From Heliopora coerulea (taxonomy: Eukaryota; Cnidaria; Anthozoa; Scleralcyonacea; Helioporidae), in contig JASJOG010000017.1 of the NCBI GenBank assembly GCA_030142905.1, forward strand, positions 806,001-870,000: a stretch of 64,000 nt of DNA, given 5' to 3'. The translations under genes were made by a program, and so were the position numbers. Under the pieces are notes generated by a model, which saw only the letters and a list, made by a program, of their open reading frames with translations, was not told where the DNA came from and searched no databases. Shown here in pieces: positions 1 through 11,424 of this stretch (positions are counted from its first letter, which is position 1; each line of letters begins with the position of its first letter).

Positions 1-185
1 TTTAAAGTTAAACCAGGGTCCCTTTCGACCATGGCCATAACATCATCTATTTGATCATCCGTTAGCTTCTTCTGACGTCCACCTTTGGGTTTCGGATGTT
101 CAGCATCAGTGCGAATCCAGGTATACGTAGTTTTGTATTTCACCCCTAACGGTTCGGCAAGCTTTCGCCAATTTCCACTATTATT
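1..185 (-). pseudogene. N-terminal helix-turn-helix of a Tc1/IS630-type transposase (partial)
   Basis: The minus strand reads as an open frame from about 185 to the window edge. It contains a W-x3-A-x2-LGV stretch, then TYTWIRT, then a PKPKGGRQKKLTDDQI segment and VERDPGLTLK. That order (HTH recognition helix, GG-rich basic linker, second helix, TLK) is typical of the paired DNA-binding region of Tc1/IS630-like transposases. The catalytic part would lie left of position 1, so activity cannot be judged. No start codon is visible. The family assignment is by eye. Confidence 0.5.
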
Positions 186-298
186 AGTTAATCTGACAAT
201 TCATTCTCGGTCAGCAAGCGATATTAGAGAGTAAGGACCACGTTGCATGTTTCTCTGCACATCAACAAATTGTCAATAGTGGTAAGGATATTTATTTA

Positions 299-557
299 GA
301 AATTATGAATATCATTTGGAAATGTCTGAAATTCACTTAAACAATCTGAATATCATATGGAAACGTCTGAAATCCCTTTGGACATTTCTGATTATTATTT
401 GGAAATGTGTGAAATTCACTTAGACAATCTGAATATCGTATGGAAACGTCTGAAATCCCTTTGGACATTCCTGAATATCATTTGGAAACATCTGAAATCC
501 ATATGGAAAATCTGAATATCATTTGGAAATATCTGAAATCGTTTTGGAAATTTCTGA
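299..557. repeat. Minisatellite, about 42-bp unit in an ~83-bp higher-order repeat
   Basis: Units of the form AATATCATATGGAAACGTCT followed by GAAATCCCTTTGGACA repeat about six times. Two adjacent ~83-bp blocks (about 322-404 and 405-487) are almost identical; later units are more diverged. No coding signal follows the period. Confidence 0.8.
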
Positions 558-1411
558 ATTCAATTGAAAAAAGGTGTAGACATGCTAGAAAAAGATTATA
601 TGAATCATTTTGACTATATAGTTCTGATATGCCCAAGGTTTGATTATAATCAGCGGCGTATATAACAATTTCTGGAGGGGGGGCCGAAATTCGTAAAATT
701 TCCGACAAGAGTTAGCCTAAATCGGGTTACCTGAACAAACGGCAAACGCATTTTTAGTAGTCATATTGAGTTGAGAATTAGTAACAGCAGTTTAGCCTCG
801 GCTGTAGTACACGGACACAGCGGCGCCAACCAACTAGCATGGACTGGCTTACTTTCAGAACACAAAATGTTACCAACAATTTTAGAGGCTATTTTGATTA
901 CACGATTTTCCTATGTTTGTACTACCGCATTCGCAATTGACTGTGCACTGTGCGTTAATTAACGCGTTGTTTCAAAATTAAAACGTTGAAGTTTATTGGA
1001 CGAAACTTTGACGTTGCTATGGGCGGACTTCACGTTGTTAGGCGCATGTCAACACGAACCCCGAGGAATGAATTTTCTCACCCTAATTTGTAGGCAAACA
1101 GTTGCCCTATTTCAAAAGAAAACGTTCGGTTTTCTGCATATGGTTTAGGTTAAAGATGTTTAAATTAGTTTCAAATTTTCATTTACCGTAATACTGTATC
1201 ATTTCTATGATCTACAAATGTCCAATTTTTGACGTTTCTAGTCCTGAAGGTTTTTTGACTTCTCAGCAAACGAAATATAATAAGGTATCCTCCCTCAAAT
1301 TTTCCAACGAGCACTAAATTTTCCGACAGAAATGTCCGGCGTGGGGCGGTAGTCCCCTGCCCCCCTATATATACGCCACTGATTATAATAAGACTTGTCA
1401 TGATTGGAAGT
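558..1411. other. Gene-poor stretch, no supported feature
   Basis: AT-rich sequence with only short chance ORFs. I see no recognisable protein, RNA or terminal inverted repeat. Confidence 0.5.
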
Positions 1412-1498
1412 ATGTCTAAAAACGATAAAGATTTCATAGTTATTAAATGTAAAAGAACAGGAAGATATAATACTAAAACATGTATCTGGTGTATATAA
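1412..1498 (+). CDS. Small unrecognised ORF (28 aa)
   Basis: An ATG opens a 28-codon lysine/arginine-rich frame that includes KCKRTGRYNTKTCIWC, a Cys pair that could bind metal, and stops 26 bases before the next ORF. I do not recognise it. It is listed because three or four short ORFs follow closely on the same strand, which is unusual for intergenic animal DNA. It may be a decayed part of a virus-like or transposon genome. Confidence 0.25.
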   Translation: MSKNDKDFIVIKCKRTGRYNTKTCIWCI

Positions 1499-1813
1499 GG
1501 GAACCAATTCTTTGATTGTTCTAGATGATCGTGCGAGAAGTCGGAGTGTTAAAAATAGTGTCTGAATTAATTAGATTAGCATTTCCTGCTCGACATTATA
1601 ATCTATCAAGAATAGTTATTACACAACAGTTAACTTCTATTGCTAAAGCATATCGTGAAAATATTAGTAAATTAGTAACGTTTTATAATCCGAATAGAAA
1701 CGATATGAAGACTATAACAGATAATTATCTATATGGTGTTTCGAATCAGGAAATAAAAAGCATAGTTGAGAAACTAAAGAATAATAAATACGCGTGGCTG
1801 GATATAAATTTAA

Positions 1814-2778
1814 ACACGGAGCGACGCTATAAAATGGTAAGCTCCTCCCACATTTCTGGCTTCGTATGGCGGTTGCATGTTACTAAATGGTGGACACGTT
1901 GAAGCGTGACTGAACTGGACAGCGTAGAGCTCCACAAGCGTGTCCTAGAGCCTAAAGCTTACGGAAATACTTTTAAAATGTGTTATTAAAATACAGCTAA
2001 ACAATATATAAAGCAATAAATGGCTGAACATGCCACAGTTACTGATTTTTCTGGTTGTTATACGTCGTATTATAATCATTCGAGGCGTCCTGCGCATCTT
2101 CATTCACTTATAGTCATCCTACCCGCGCAGTGTTTGGGCACGATTCACATTTTATTACGTCCGCGATGTGTCATAGCCATCTGCATTCTTTTTGGCGCAT
2201 TCTTGAAGCTTGTAATATTATTAATATAAACAAAAACTGGCGCCACTTTCAAATTCATTTGTGGCAAATATGCTCGGTTGCTCTCATCATACAGCTCGGA
2301 CTTCTACCTCTGCGCAAAGCACAACTCCGCTTTCTGCGGGGCTTAGCAAGTATGATCGCAATAAAGCCTACTACCAGAAGAATAAAAGTGCAATTAAAGA
2401 GAGCAAGGTCTACTACGGCTTCAAAATGGAATTAAAACGCGATGAGGAAGGGCGCTTGGTAGAAGTACGTAAAAAGATCAACACCGTGAGGAATCAGTTA
2501 CTGTCCAACGGAAAACCTGCAGGAAATATTGAAGTTATCGAATTGCTCTTGGATTGTTGGCTCAGTCAAAACAGTTCAAATGGCCAACAGGCACAAAATA
2601 CTATCCAGGCAGCAACGTCGTTGCAAACAAATTCATCTCCCATATTCTCCTCAATTGAACGTGATATTCGTCCACCGGAAATTAGTCTGAACTCAATTGA
2701 CCAATAACATGCGACCTTTCGTTAATCATAATTGACAGGCTGAGAAACTCAGCCTCTTCTTATGCGATCGCTCCGTGT
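1814..2778 (+). mobile_element. TTAA-target DNA transposon, non-autonomous, copy 1 (965 bp)
   Basis: The element is bounded by TTAA at 1810-1813 and 2779-2782. Its ends are the 11-bp inverted repeat ACACGGAGCGA (right end GATCGCTCCGTGT). A near-identical 966-bp copy lies at 56743-57708 with the same ends and the same TTAA flanks. TTAA duplication is characteristic of the piggyBac and Kolobok superfamilies; the termini do not decide between them. It carries one small ORF and no transposase, so it would need a partner in trans. Confidence 0.85.
2261..2707 (+). CDS. Small ORF carried by the TTAA transposon (148 aa)
   Basis: This frame fills the right half of the 965-bp transposon. The product has a Ser/Thr-rich N-terminus, a basic KYDRNKAYYQKNKSA stretch, a charged helix around KRDEEGRLVEVRKK, and a Gln/Asn-rich tail. 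There is no DDE or DDD catalytic signature. In the second copy (56743-57708) the same protein is split by nonsense changes. It could be a remnant of a transposase domain or an accessory protein. Function unknown. Confidence 0.4.
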   Translation: MANMLGCSHHTARTSTSAQSTTPLSAGLSKYDRNKAYYQKNKSAIKESKVYYGFKMELKRDEEGRLVEVRKKINTVRNQLLSNGKPAGNIEVIELLLDCWLSQNSSNGQQAQNTIQAATSLQTNSSPIFSSIERDIRPPEISLNSIDQ

Positions 2779-2850
2779 TTAAGACATCGGTATAATTACA
2801 GTGTTGCTGTACCGCAAATAATATAAAATATGTCGTAATACAGTATATAA

Positions 2851-2970
2851 ATGGGTAGACGCAAACTTCAAAAACTAGAAGAAGGTGATATAAATACTCT
2901 AGTTGTTATTGATGAGACGCCAGATGAAAAACAAAAGAAGAAGAAATTTCAACTGACTTTGACCACATGA
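2851..2970 (+). CDS. Small unrecognised basic ORF (39 aa)
   Basis: ATG 2851 follows the stop of the interrupted ORF by 24 bases. The 39-residue product begins MGRRKLQKLEEGD and ends in a run of lysines. No family is recognised. It belongs to the compact cluster of short same-strand ORFs at 1412-3597. Confidence 0.25.
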   Translation: MGRRKLQKLEEGDINTLVVIDETPDEKQKKKKFQLTLTT

Positions 2971-3105
2971 GGTCTGAGTTAAATAAATTGGCAGAAGAGG
3001 GACAATTAGACCAGTCTGTTAAATACATGTAAAAAGCATCATCCAAAGTTACTAACAAGTTATTCCGAAAATATGAGGATAAGAGGTTACAAAAACCAAT
3101 GAGTT

Positions 3106-3236
3106 TCTAACTGTTATGTTAATTTCTAAGTTCAACTGGATATTGGGTGGGTTGGACGCTATAGGCAGTGTTTCTAATCTAGTATCTTCGTTGACTCCAT
3201 ATATTCCATATTTAGGTTTACTAAGTGGGGGATAAC
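3106..3236 (+). CDS. Small hydrophobic unrecognised ORF fragment
   Basis: A plus-strand frame without a clear start encodes WILGGLDAIGSVSNLVSSL then PYIPYLGLLSGG and ends at a TAA. The glycine-rich hydrophobic composition resembles a membrane segment or a virion-associated peptide, but there is no specific family match. It lies in the same ORF cluster. Confidence 0.2.
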
Positions 3237-3402
3237 AGTTGGGAAACATATTTCAAACCACATGTTAAACAAAACAGAGACACAAGCAAATAATAAAGCA
3301 CCAGGTGATAATGAGAATGTTGCTAAGGAAACATAATATTTACTAAAAGGGAGTTCAATTTCCTTTCACAAAATTTATTTTAAATCAATCAAAAACTAAC
3401 CC

Positions 3403-3597
3403 ATGGTTTTGGTTCTGGTTTTGGTTCTGATTTTGGCAAAAATATATAGAGATAATTTTACGATATCATTAGGTGTTATCATAAGATATATGCCTCTCTC
3501 TGTTATTAGTGGAAGGTACCAGCGCATTTTTCGAAATTTGGTTAAATATCAGGGTGATAGAAAGATTATAACAATGTTTAGGAATTTGATTAGATGA
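3403..3597 (+). CDS. Small ORF with hydrophobic N-terminus (64 aa)
   Basis: ATG 3403 starts a 64-residue frame with a (VL)n hydrophobic segment of about 12 residues followed by a basic tail (GRYQRIFRNLVKYQGDRK). The (VL)n part comes from a TTTTGGTTCTGG simple repeat, so the membrane-anchor look may be accidental. No family recognised. Confidence 0.2.
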   Translation: MVLVLVLVLILAKIYRDNFTISLGVIIRYMPLSVISGRYQRIFRNLVKYQGDRKIITMFRNLIR

Positions 3598-3599
3598 GA

Positions 3600-4254
3600 A
3601 CCAAATTATGCCAAAATATTGTGATTTCTTTCTTGTTGTGTTTTGGAAATTAAAAAATGTTATTATTTAAAGCTCCCACTTTATCATTTTTAATTAATGT
3701 TGCGAACTATTTATATTCATACATTGGTAACCTTTTTATTATGTAATTATATAAGGGGGACTCCATAGCTCGTAAACTCGCTCTTCCCGCCATCGTTACC
3801 CCAATTTTAACGTCCCCACCTCCCCGGCTCGCTCACGCTCGTAAACTTGCTACCTCATTGCCGTAGGAACAAACTTGTGCTTCGCCTAGCATCATACAAC
3901 AACTTCATAAAAAGGTGATCCTTTGGAATTTTTTCTGCAAGATTTTTTTATGATGAATATTTGATGACGGACTTCGAGTACGATCTGAGGCTGCTACGGG
4001 GTAGGTGAGTTTTTAGCAGTCCAGCACATGTAGTTTCGACTCCCTAGAAGCAGATCTTCGTGCCATGACGCAACGCTTCTCCTCAGAAGAGGCTGCTGAC
4101 CCGAAAAAAACTTTCCTCTCCCATGATCACCCAATACATCATGGAAATTTGCACAAAAGATTAGAAAGCGATTTGCTATTTGGCGAGATTAAACAATATG
4201 ATAATGAGAAAGTTTTGAATGAACCCCTCTGGTGGCTGGTTGGGGGAAGCGTTA
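3600..4254. other. Spacer upstream of the glycosyltransferase-like gene
   Basis: Contains a 73-codon open frame (4065-4286) ending shortly before the next gene. It is probably 5' leader or chance. No promoter motif can be assigned with confidence. Confidence 0.3.
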
Positions 4255-4319
4255 AGACAACACGAAGAGACTGCGAGGACGACTGACGTGGCTACACTTG
4301 CATTTCTTACAATTCCTCC

Positions 4320-5426
4320 ATGGCAAGGTTGTCGTCATTTAGCCAGCGGAACAGATTTGGTTCTTGCTCTCGACGACATTGGGTGATGTGCATTCTTATT
4401 GTTACTCTAAAAGTAATCTTGTGTGTCTATTTTCATCACCGTCTGACTTATTCTGCTTTAAGTACAAATGAAGACGACAAGAATCGTACATTGTTGATTT
4501 TCACCGGAAGGTGGAAATTTCTTAGGGTCGGACTTCCTTACATTTATCGCGACGTCAGGAAAAACGGTGGAGTATTAGACAGAGTTGTCTTCATTATGGC
4601 ACAATACGACAACAAAACATATACAAAGTTGAAGACTTTCATTGCAGCTGCGAACAAACTATTGAAAGATGAGGTATTTAAAATGCACGACCTGCCCGGT
4701 TTCAAACCAGGGCAATCGCCAAGTAGCTGGTTACCCTACGTGCATCGTTGTTATGACCAGATCTTTCGCGATCTGAGAGAGAACCCAAACAATCAATATC
4801 TAAAAGCTGATGACGATGTGCTGTACTATCATCCAGAAGCAATCAAAAAGATTTTCATAAATAAGAATTCTTCACGATGTTTTATACATTTTGGGAACAT
4901 CGCTGGTGCGAACTGGAGATCCAGCATAACTCATCAGAGGATGGGATTGTTCAATAACTCGGAGATTAATCCCGACAAGGTAACATTCCAGTACAACAAA
5001 CATGCGAACTGTGGTTGGAAGTCGCCGAAATGTGCGGAAGTTAGCCTCAGGGCATTTATTCATTATTACAAAAAAGGAAAGCTTGACAAGTACGTCTTTG
5101 AAGGGCTGGAACTACTTTCAGACAGGAAACGTTTCAGCATTAACTTCTTTCTACTAGACAAAGATCTAATCAGAGAGGAAGAATTAAGAAAGGTATTACC
5201 AGTTTCTCGTGACGATGAAGGTTGGTGGACAGAGAAATATTCTCGAATGGCTTCAATCAAGGAACCCAATTGTATCGTTGGGGAGGCTTTGATGGTCCAT
5301 TTCTCGTATTATACTACAGTGAAGCAAATGCTGGAACGTGAATACCTTAAAGAATTTGAAAAAATTTCATTACTAGAAGTTGATCAAAAGATGCCAAATT
5401 CTTTGTGGAATATTTTAGAATATTAG
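4320..5426 (+). CDS. Type II membrane glycosyltransferase-like protein (368 aa, intronless)
   Basis: A single uninterrupted 368-codon frame. Residues ~21-40 form one hydrophobic segment after a basic N-terminus, the layout of a Golgi type II enzyme: short cytosolic tail, anchor, lumenal catalytic domain. The lumenal part has a LLIFTGRWKFLRVGLPY opening and an ADDDVLYY motif (D164-D166). An aspartate triad preceded by hydrophobic residues is the metal and nucleotide-sugar binding signature of GT-A fold glycosyltransferases. I cannot name the GT family or the sugar. The start at 4320 places the anchor at the N-terminus; an upstream frame stops before it. A decayed copy (11.4 kb) and a fragment (6.4 kb) lie downstream, so the gene has been duplicating locally. 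Lack of introns could reflect retroposition. Confidence 0.75.
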   Translation: MARLSSFSQRNRFGSCSRRHWVMCILIVTLKVILCVYFHHRLTYSALSTNEDDKNRTLLIFTGRWKFLRVGLPYIYRDVRKNGGVLDRVVFIMAQYDNKTYTKLKTFIAAANKLLKDEVFKMHDLPGFKPGQSPSSWLPYVHRCYDQIFRDLRENPNNQYLKADDDVLYYHPEAIKKIFINKNSSRCFIHFGNIAGANWRSSITHQRMGLFNNSEINPDKVTFQYNKHANCGWKSPKCAEVSLRAFIHYYKKGKLDKYVFEGLELLSDRKRFSINFFLLDKDLIREEELRKVLPVSRDDEGWWTEKYSRMASIKEPNCIVGEALMVHFSYYTTVKQMLEREYLKEFEKISLLEVDQKMPNSLWNILEY

Positions 5427-6404
5427 CCGAGCAGTGTCTTACATTAACTAAAGGAAAGAATTCGTTTTATTAAACCAATTGCTCATGGACACGTTACGGT
5501 TGAGGTTGAATCTTTTTTGTATTTGAGTTGATGCTCAGCACATTAATTTACCTGTACCGCTTTCTCTTTCCCAATTTTGTTGGAGTATTTATCAAGTCGT
5601 GTGCTAGATCAACTGTGTCGTAAGATGAAATTAGAAATTTTGATTCTTGCTAAAGACATGTTAAAAGCATACTGAAGAAACGCTCAACTCCACCTAATCA
5701 GAAAGATTAAATTCAGTAAATGATACATAAAAGCTCTTTTAAAGTGCCTATGAACTCTCAGCTCATTTATGTCACACGACAGTATTACACGACAGAATTA
5801 TTATTCAGTACTGGAGGCTGCACTTCCACTAAGATGCAACATAGAAAGGGACCAAAGATATCTCAATAATCTTGGCTGAAGAAATGTTATACAAGCATTA
5901 TAAAGGTGTCTTTGAGTTTTTAAATTATTTAAATAACTGTGAATGGTATAGTCTCAGGGACGGATTAGCCCACTGGGCTACCGGGTGATCGCCCGGTGGG
6001 CCCTCCCTCGGTGAGGGGCCTTTGAGGAACGGAAGCTTCAATAGCCAAAGCCTTTGTCTGATGATTTCGAAAGTTTTTAATTTGTGGAATGCTAGCACCT
6101 AGCGGATAGGGCGCCGCGATACTCCGCGATAGCAGCCAAAGGACACGAAAAGGCCGCTATCACGATATGCCTTGCAAGGAACAATTAAGCGGTGCTGCTA
6201 TGTCGTTTGAATTTATATGTATGACAATTTCTACAATATTGTACCAAGTTGATTAAAACTTTGCAATGATGGCGTCACAAAGAGGGAACTTTTATGAACT
6301 ATAACCGGGCCGACTCCAGCATGCTAATCCATCCCTGCATGCTAAACTATAGGCAATTTACTAAATCCATGATTTTAATTTGTGTTGGACTTTTAAGCAT
6401 TCTG
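5427..6404. other. Gene-poor stretch containing a repeat fragment
   Basis: No gene seen. Around 5950-6020 lies a GGCGGATTAGCC-like motif with GGGCCC blocks that resembles the one near 44090-44160, probably a dispersed repeat. Confidence 0.4.
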
Positions 6405-6515
6405 AGAGCATTGCAGGGAAGAATTGGAGATGCAGCATCGCAAATCAGAGGATAGGATTTTTCAATAGCGCAAAGATTGACTCATTGGATGTGGAATATG
6501 TCTGATATTTGATGT
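6405..6515 (+). pseudogene. Fragment of the glycosyltransferase-like gene
   Basis: About 100 bases translate to NWRCSIANQRIGFFNSAKID, clearly related to residues around 205-225 of the gene at 4320-5426 (NWRSSITHQRMGLFNNSEIN). A stop follows soon after. No other part of the gene is recognisable nearby, so this is an isolated relic. Confidence 0.65.
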
Positions 6516-8480
6516 ATTAGGCAAATACCGGAAGTAGGCATATACCACGCACTGCAAGCGATTATTGGCCACAAATGTAGGGATATCAGGTGAACGTATG
6601 GCTTGCTAAAGGAACGTTGTTGATTTGTTTTGTTTTTCTTTTTTCTCCACATATATTTTATGCTATTTGGATAATTTAACTATATTAGAGGGACTAATTA
6701 TTATGAAAAAGTAAAAGAAGGGTGATGGATACCACTGACCTGTCAGCACTACTTCAGAAACTTTAAATTGAAAAACATTTGAAATAGCATTTTTGCACTT
6801 TGATTTCATGAATAAAGATGTCAGTTGGGACAAACGTTCTTACACTATAAGTAGAGCAAGGCTAAAAGTAAGTTTTTAATATAGGCCAGAAAATATTGGT
6901 AGGCTTTAGCCCCCCCCCCTCCTTGCCCCCTATAAGACCACCTATGGATTGACCTTTCATCTGTTCCATTGTTATGATTCTTTCAATTATGACTTCCAAA
7001 TGCAATAATATATGCAACAATCATATATTGAAGTAACAAGTAACTGGGATCATTCATCATGTCTTTTCAGTTAACATTTCCTGTTGTTTTGAACCAAATA
7101 TTAGAACACTCCCAAAAGAAATAAAGATAATTTGAAACTAAAGCAGCAATTCCTTATGACGAAGAGATAATTATATGTCTTTGAAGGTATTGTTCTCAAC
7201 CTCGTTAGCAATTCATGAAAACACTAAAAATTTCATAACAAAGAGCATTTTTCATACGAGGACTAAAAACTTGCATAAATTAACCAAACTTTCCTCTCAA
7301 TTTTCTTTGAAAATATCAACTCCCTGGAGAAGATATTATGCCGAACGGTCGTTGAAAGTTTTTATAAATACTCTGCTTTGGATCATTTTTCAAACGCTTT
7401 TCTCGGTGTTCGATAGCCGGCTCAAACAGTCTCAGAAATGTTTTTGTGATTTTATTGTTCTAAATTCTTTGATTGATAGAAAGCGTAATTTAATGACATT
7501 TACATTTATTTAGTAGGTATAGTTAAAGATTTTCGACAGGTCCTTTGTAAGAGAATATTTTTCAGTTTAAAATCCGCATACAGGTTAAATTTTTAAGCAG
7601 ATCTGGTATGGAGTACAGCTTTGCATGCTGCTTTAAAAAAAAGGAAATTAGGAAATTAGAATCATTCGAAATGTGGTGCTGCAGAAAGATGCGGAAAATA
7701 AGCTAGAAGCAGAATACACCAGTGATGAAGTCCTGTACGTACTAAGTGAGAAACGTTTCATGTTAACCAGTATTACAGAGCTCATGCATTGGAAAACAAT
7801 ATCCTTTGAGCAAAGAATCTAATAACCTTGACAGTCGAGGGCAATTTCAGCGGAAATAGAAAACCAGGAAGGAAGAGATGCGCATTTTTTGACTGTCTAA
7901 AAAAGAGAGGGATGCTAACGTAACACATTCAGAAGTAACATGTAGAAGATTATGAATCTGGATCGGCAAAACACACTCAGACCAGTACCACCGAGAGGGT
8001 GGGGTAGAGGAGTCAAATTGACCCCGGAACCGAAAGAAATAACGGGTCCGGTTGGCCAGAAAATACTATAACGATTTCAGATTTTTTTATCACTGGAATG
8101 AAGAACTATCGCTTGTGTGCTAACAATGGTTCTACGTAAAATAGGAACATATGACCATTTTTGCATTCCAACCTGTTCACTTCTATGTTCCACACTCAAA
8201 AAGACAAGTATACAATTTTATATTCCATGTTGTTTACACTTATGTGACATCTTTGTGCAAGATTTTAGTTAAAGTGACACTTTAGAGGACAGAAAGTATA
8301 GATTCGTCTGTCATGGAATACTGGATTAACTAGATATGAAGGAACGTGTGAAAACCAGCTATAAATTTTTGAACTTGGTAATTATCTGTATTTATTAATT
8401 TAAATTTGGAGGTGCTTTTACTGTTTTGTTCATTTCTGAACTTTATACGGCGTGGCATTAAGTCCGTTACCGAGAATATT
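6516..8480. other. Gene-poor stretch
   Basis: AT-rich sequence with a poly-C run near 6910. The longest open frame (7175-7513, 112 codons) shows no domain, repeat or coding bias and is not called. Confidence 0.4.
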
Positions 8481-8484
8481 CTGT

Positions 8485-8865
8485 TCCTTATACTCACGTT
8501 CTCAAGCTATTCCACTCAAAAAAGCTTGCTGAGACCCTGACAGTAACCTTCTGATCGCTGGTGAGATGTTCGAACCATTGAGCTATATGGACTCAGATGG
8601 TGCGCAAAGGTTACATTTATATACTGGTTCGTATTGATGGTAGGCATATGTACTGCCAGTCGGCAAGTCCCTATATGTCGCCTATTTGTAGTGCTAATCA
8701 ATGATGTAGTTAAATGTGGTAGGTTGGTAGATATATATGATTTTATGCACATGCAATGGTTAGAGCATCTCACCGGCGATCAGAAGGTTATTGGTTCGAT
8801 TCCCGTCAGGGACTCAGAAAGGTTTTCCGATTGGAATAGCTTGAGAGCATGATTATAAGGAACAT
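8485..8865. repeat. Palindromic tRNA-like repeat, subfamily with long spacer
   Basis: The left arm (about 8520-8600) is a minus-strand tRNA-like unit with B box and A box (AACCATTGAGCTATATGG). The right arm (about 8750-8830) is a plus-strand unit with CAATGGTTAGAGCATCTCAC and GGTTCGATTCCCG. Both end in a GACTCAG/CTGAGNC boundary. The spacer is about 150 bp. The same spacer sequence (ACATATGTACTGCCAGTC type) recurs at 46.6 kb. The RNA would not fold as an intact tRNA, so it is a retro-derived repeat, not a tRNA gene. Confidence 0.7.
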
Positions 8866-8967
8866 CATATAACTACCAAGTTACCACCTTTAATAACATC
8901 GAGAATATTCTTTTGATAAATTTAAAGTCTTACAAAAATTCCGAAAATTAAAGGATTCTAAGCTTAT

Positions 8968-9500
8968 TCTGCTCGAAAGTTATTAAGGTTAACTAGAAAT
9001 ACGTGTACGCAACAAACCTTCGCCCACCCTTCCAATATATATCTCGAGAATCCAAGTAACGTTGACAATTTTTCAAAATTATCAAAAAGACAAATCATCT
9101 TTACTATAATTTGAAGAGGGACTGCAACGTAAGAAAAACACAACATTTGGCCACAAATATTAACAACCCAAACTGGAAATTATTTTATATTTAAACTGGT
9201 CGTCGTCCTATTTATGTTTAAAATTTCGATTCTGATTTATTAAAACAAAACTTTTGGTGAGAATAACCTTTAACGGTTTCACAAATGATGAGTTCCATTC
9301 TGACAATTTTACTGCTAAACAATGGATGCTCCGCAGCAAGACCCTGTATTAGTTGCGATCTTGAGGTATTTCGTGTCGTTTTCGGATCAAACTTATCACT
9401 CTTTTTGCTTTAAAGAAAGATTTTTTATTAGATGTTAACACTTGCCGTCTTAAAAGCGGAACATTCTCATAGGTTACCAGTCGGATACTAGCATTACGGA
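8968..9500 (+). repeat. Dispersed ~520-bp repeat, copy 1
   Basis: From AACTAGAAATACGTGTACGC through TTGCGATCTTGAGGTATTT to GTCGGATACTAGCATTA this matches 24722-25200 over its whole length with scattered changes, and its first ~200 bp match 25205-25420 inverted. No ORF is shared. Class unknown. Confidence 0.75.
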
Positions 9501-10564
9501 CAGCTCATGACTAATAAAAAAATTTTTTTGATATTTTTTGTCTTAAAAAAACTGATAAATCCTACATTATCTCAAAGTTAATTACAAATTTCTTATAGTA
9601 GTGCTATGATGAAGATTTATGCTAAGTATTCATCCGGAGATAAAAGTCTTTTAGGATGAAGATGAAACGAATTACCAAACCGACGAAATAAACAAAAAAT
9701 ATGAAAGAATTTTACATTTTTATAGCTGACCAAAAATCGGAAAATACAAAACGTACAACAAAATACGACAAGAAAACCTTGCGCAAATTTTGTCGAAAGA
9801 AGAACCAGAAGAGGGAAGTAAAAGACGTACTTTTTTCCACTGTAAAGCTTTCGTAAAAGAGAAAAATGTCGTAGCGTACAAACCTGCAACTCTTACGTAT
9901 TTTTAACGAAGCGTTCAGCGGCACCTCAAGACAAATGGTTCAACGAGGGATTTATAGATAAATGACGGCTTTAAACTTTTAAAATTTATTCAGAGGTGTC
10001 GAAATCCTGATGAAAACATTACTGGCCAAACATGGTAAATGTAATGATCCACAAGCCACCCGAGAAGTGAGAAAGACTGAAGCAGACAACATTTTCTAGT
10101 TACTAGGGCTAGTAACTGTTACACAAATTACTGTGCCACCAGCCCTAGTAACAAGCGAGTTTCCGTAACGTCCTTGTTCATATTCATGAGAAAGAACCTA
10201 GTCAAAGCGTTGCTACAGAACGTGAACAGTTGGCCAATGCATATTCCAAAGAGCTAAGTTTTAGAACTATTCTTTCAAGTCATAAATTGTCCAGTAACTA
10301 AGATGTCCTACAAAAGTGAAACAAGCACCAAGAAAGCCTTTTCGTTTGCCGGTCTTAAATCATTTACTGGCTTCAGTGTTCAAATGATGTAAACAACTTG
10401 CGAGAGATCCATACATAGGAAAAAAAAGAACAAGACCAAATGGATTTGCTTCAATACGGATCTAAGTAATCTAAGTAAGGTTTGGTCAACAACATACCAG
10501 TCCCCGAGCTTGCACACAGCATTCTTGAGTGACCGGAATCCGTGGATAGATACCTATATGAATT

Positions 10565-10625
<61 letters not shown>

Positions 10626-11424
10626 CATAGACACTGCGAAAATTTTTCTCCCTAGTCACCACACGTGTAAAAGGACTCCACGCACGTCGAGATTAGTACC
10701 CCCTCGCACTGCGTTTCGCTTGGTAGACCAGGGGATCAAATTAATTTTCGAATTTTGGGAGCTACCAACCACTCTACCTCTACTCCCGGGCCCACTGCAA
10801 CTCTCGGCGGCACTGGCTCAGACACACTTAACTGAAAGAGCAGCCATACTCATTTGAACCGTAATTTCACGATGAAGACAAAAGCTTAAGTTGGATAAGT
10901 TCAGTTCATGTATTTTTTTTATCACTCTGTTTCTTGAATATATATTAAACTAAATAATGATGTTACAAATTTTTAGCGTACTTACCTAAGCCTGGTGGCG
11001 CTCTTCCAGATGTTCTTCACAGATTTTAACTATTTCCGGTTAGGGAATTTTCGATGATTTTCCAACGTTATGCACTGGATTATGAATACCAACTCATGCT
11101 TTTTCGAAGGAAAAATTAATTTAAAACTGAAAGAAAATAATTTTGTGAAGCTGACGTAGCTATCTCCATGAAGTGGCTTTTGATGTCATTATACAACGTT
11201 TCCCTCAGGAGCGGTTGCTTACCCGAGAATGACTTTCCTTTTGATTCCTACGATCAGCCAATCATCCGCTTTGCTTCCAGAATTTGGGAACCTTTTCAAG
11301 TAGCTCCACTAGTAGAAATTGACATAAAGGCTCAGAAAACTATTTTCTATTGAACAGAATGAATCGGTGCATAAAGGAATGTGTTTGGTTGATAAGCAGC
11401 CGTTCGTTGCGAGTAGCATTGTGA
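9501..11424. other. Gene-poor stretch with a TA microsatellite
   Basis: No supported gene. Short frames here (for example 11168-11353) lack recognisable domains. Contains the (TA)n tract listed separately. Confidence 0.4.
10566..10621. repeat. (TA)n microsatellite
   Basis: About 28 uninterrupted TA dinucleotides. Confidence 0.95.

Larger units (their letters stand above)
1525..2826 (+). pseudogene. Unrecognised ~110-aa ORF interrupted by a TTAA transposon
   Basis: The frame opens at ATG 1525 and runs to the TTAA at 1810-1813, where a 965-bp transposon begins. Skipping the transposon and one TTAA copy, the same frame continues at 2783 and stops at TAA 2824-2826. The two parts (289 + 44 bases) sum to 111 codons, so the ORF was intact before insertion. 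The product is basic, with a helix-rich N-terminus (LIRLAFPARHYN) and a lysine-rich middle. I do not recognise the family. The run of short, closely spaced same-strand ORFs around it suggests a decayed viral or mobile genome rather than a host exon, but a host exon is not excluded. Confidence 0.4.

Noticed and set aside
7175..7513. 112-aa plus-strand frame
   Set aside because: No domain, no neighbour context and no splice partner; compatible with chance in AT-rich DNA.
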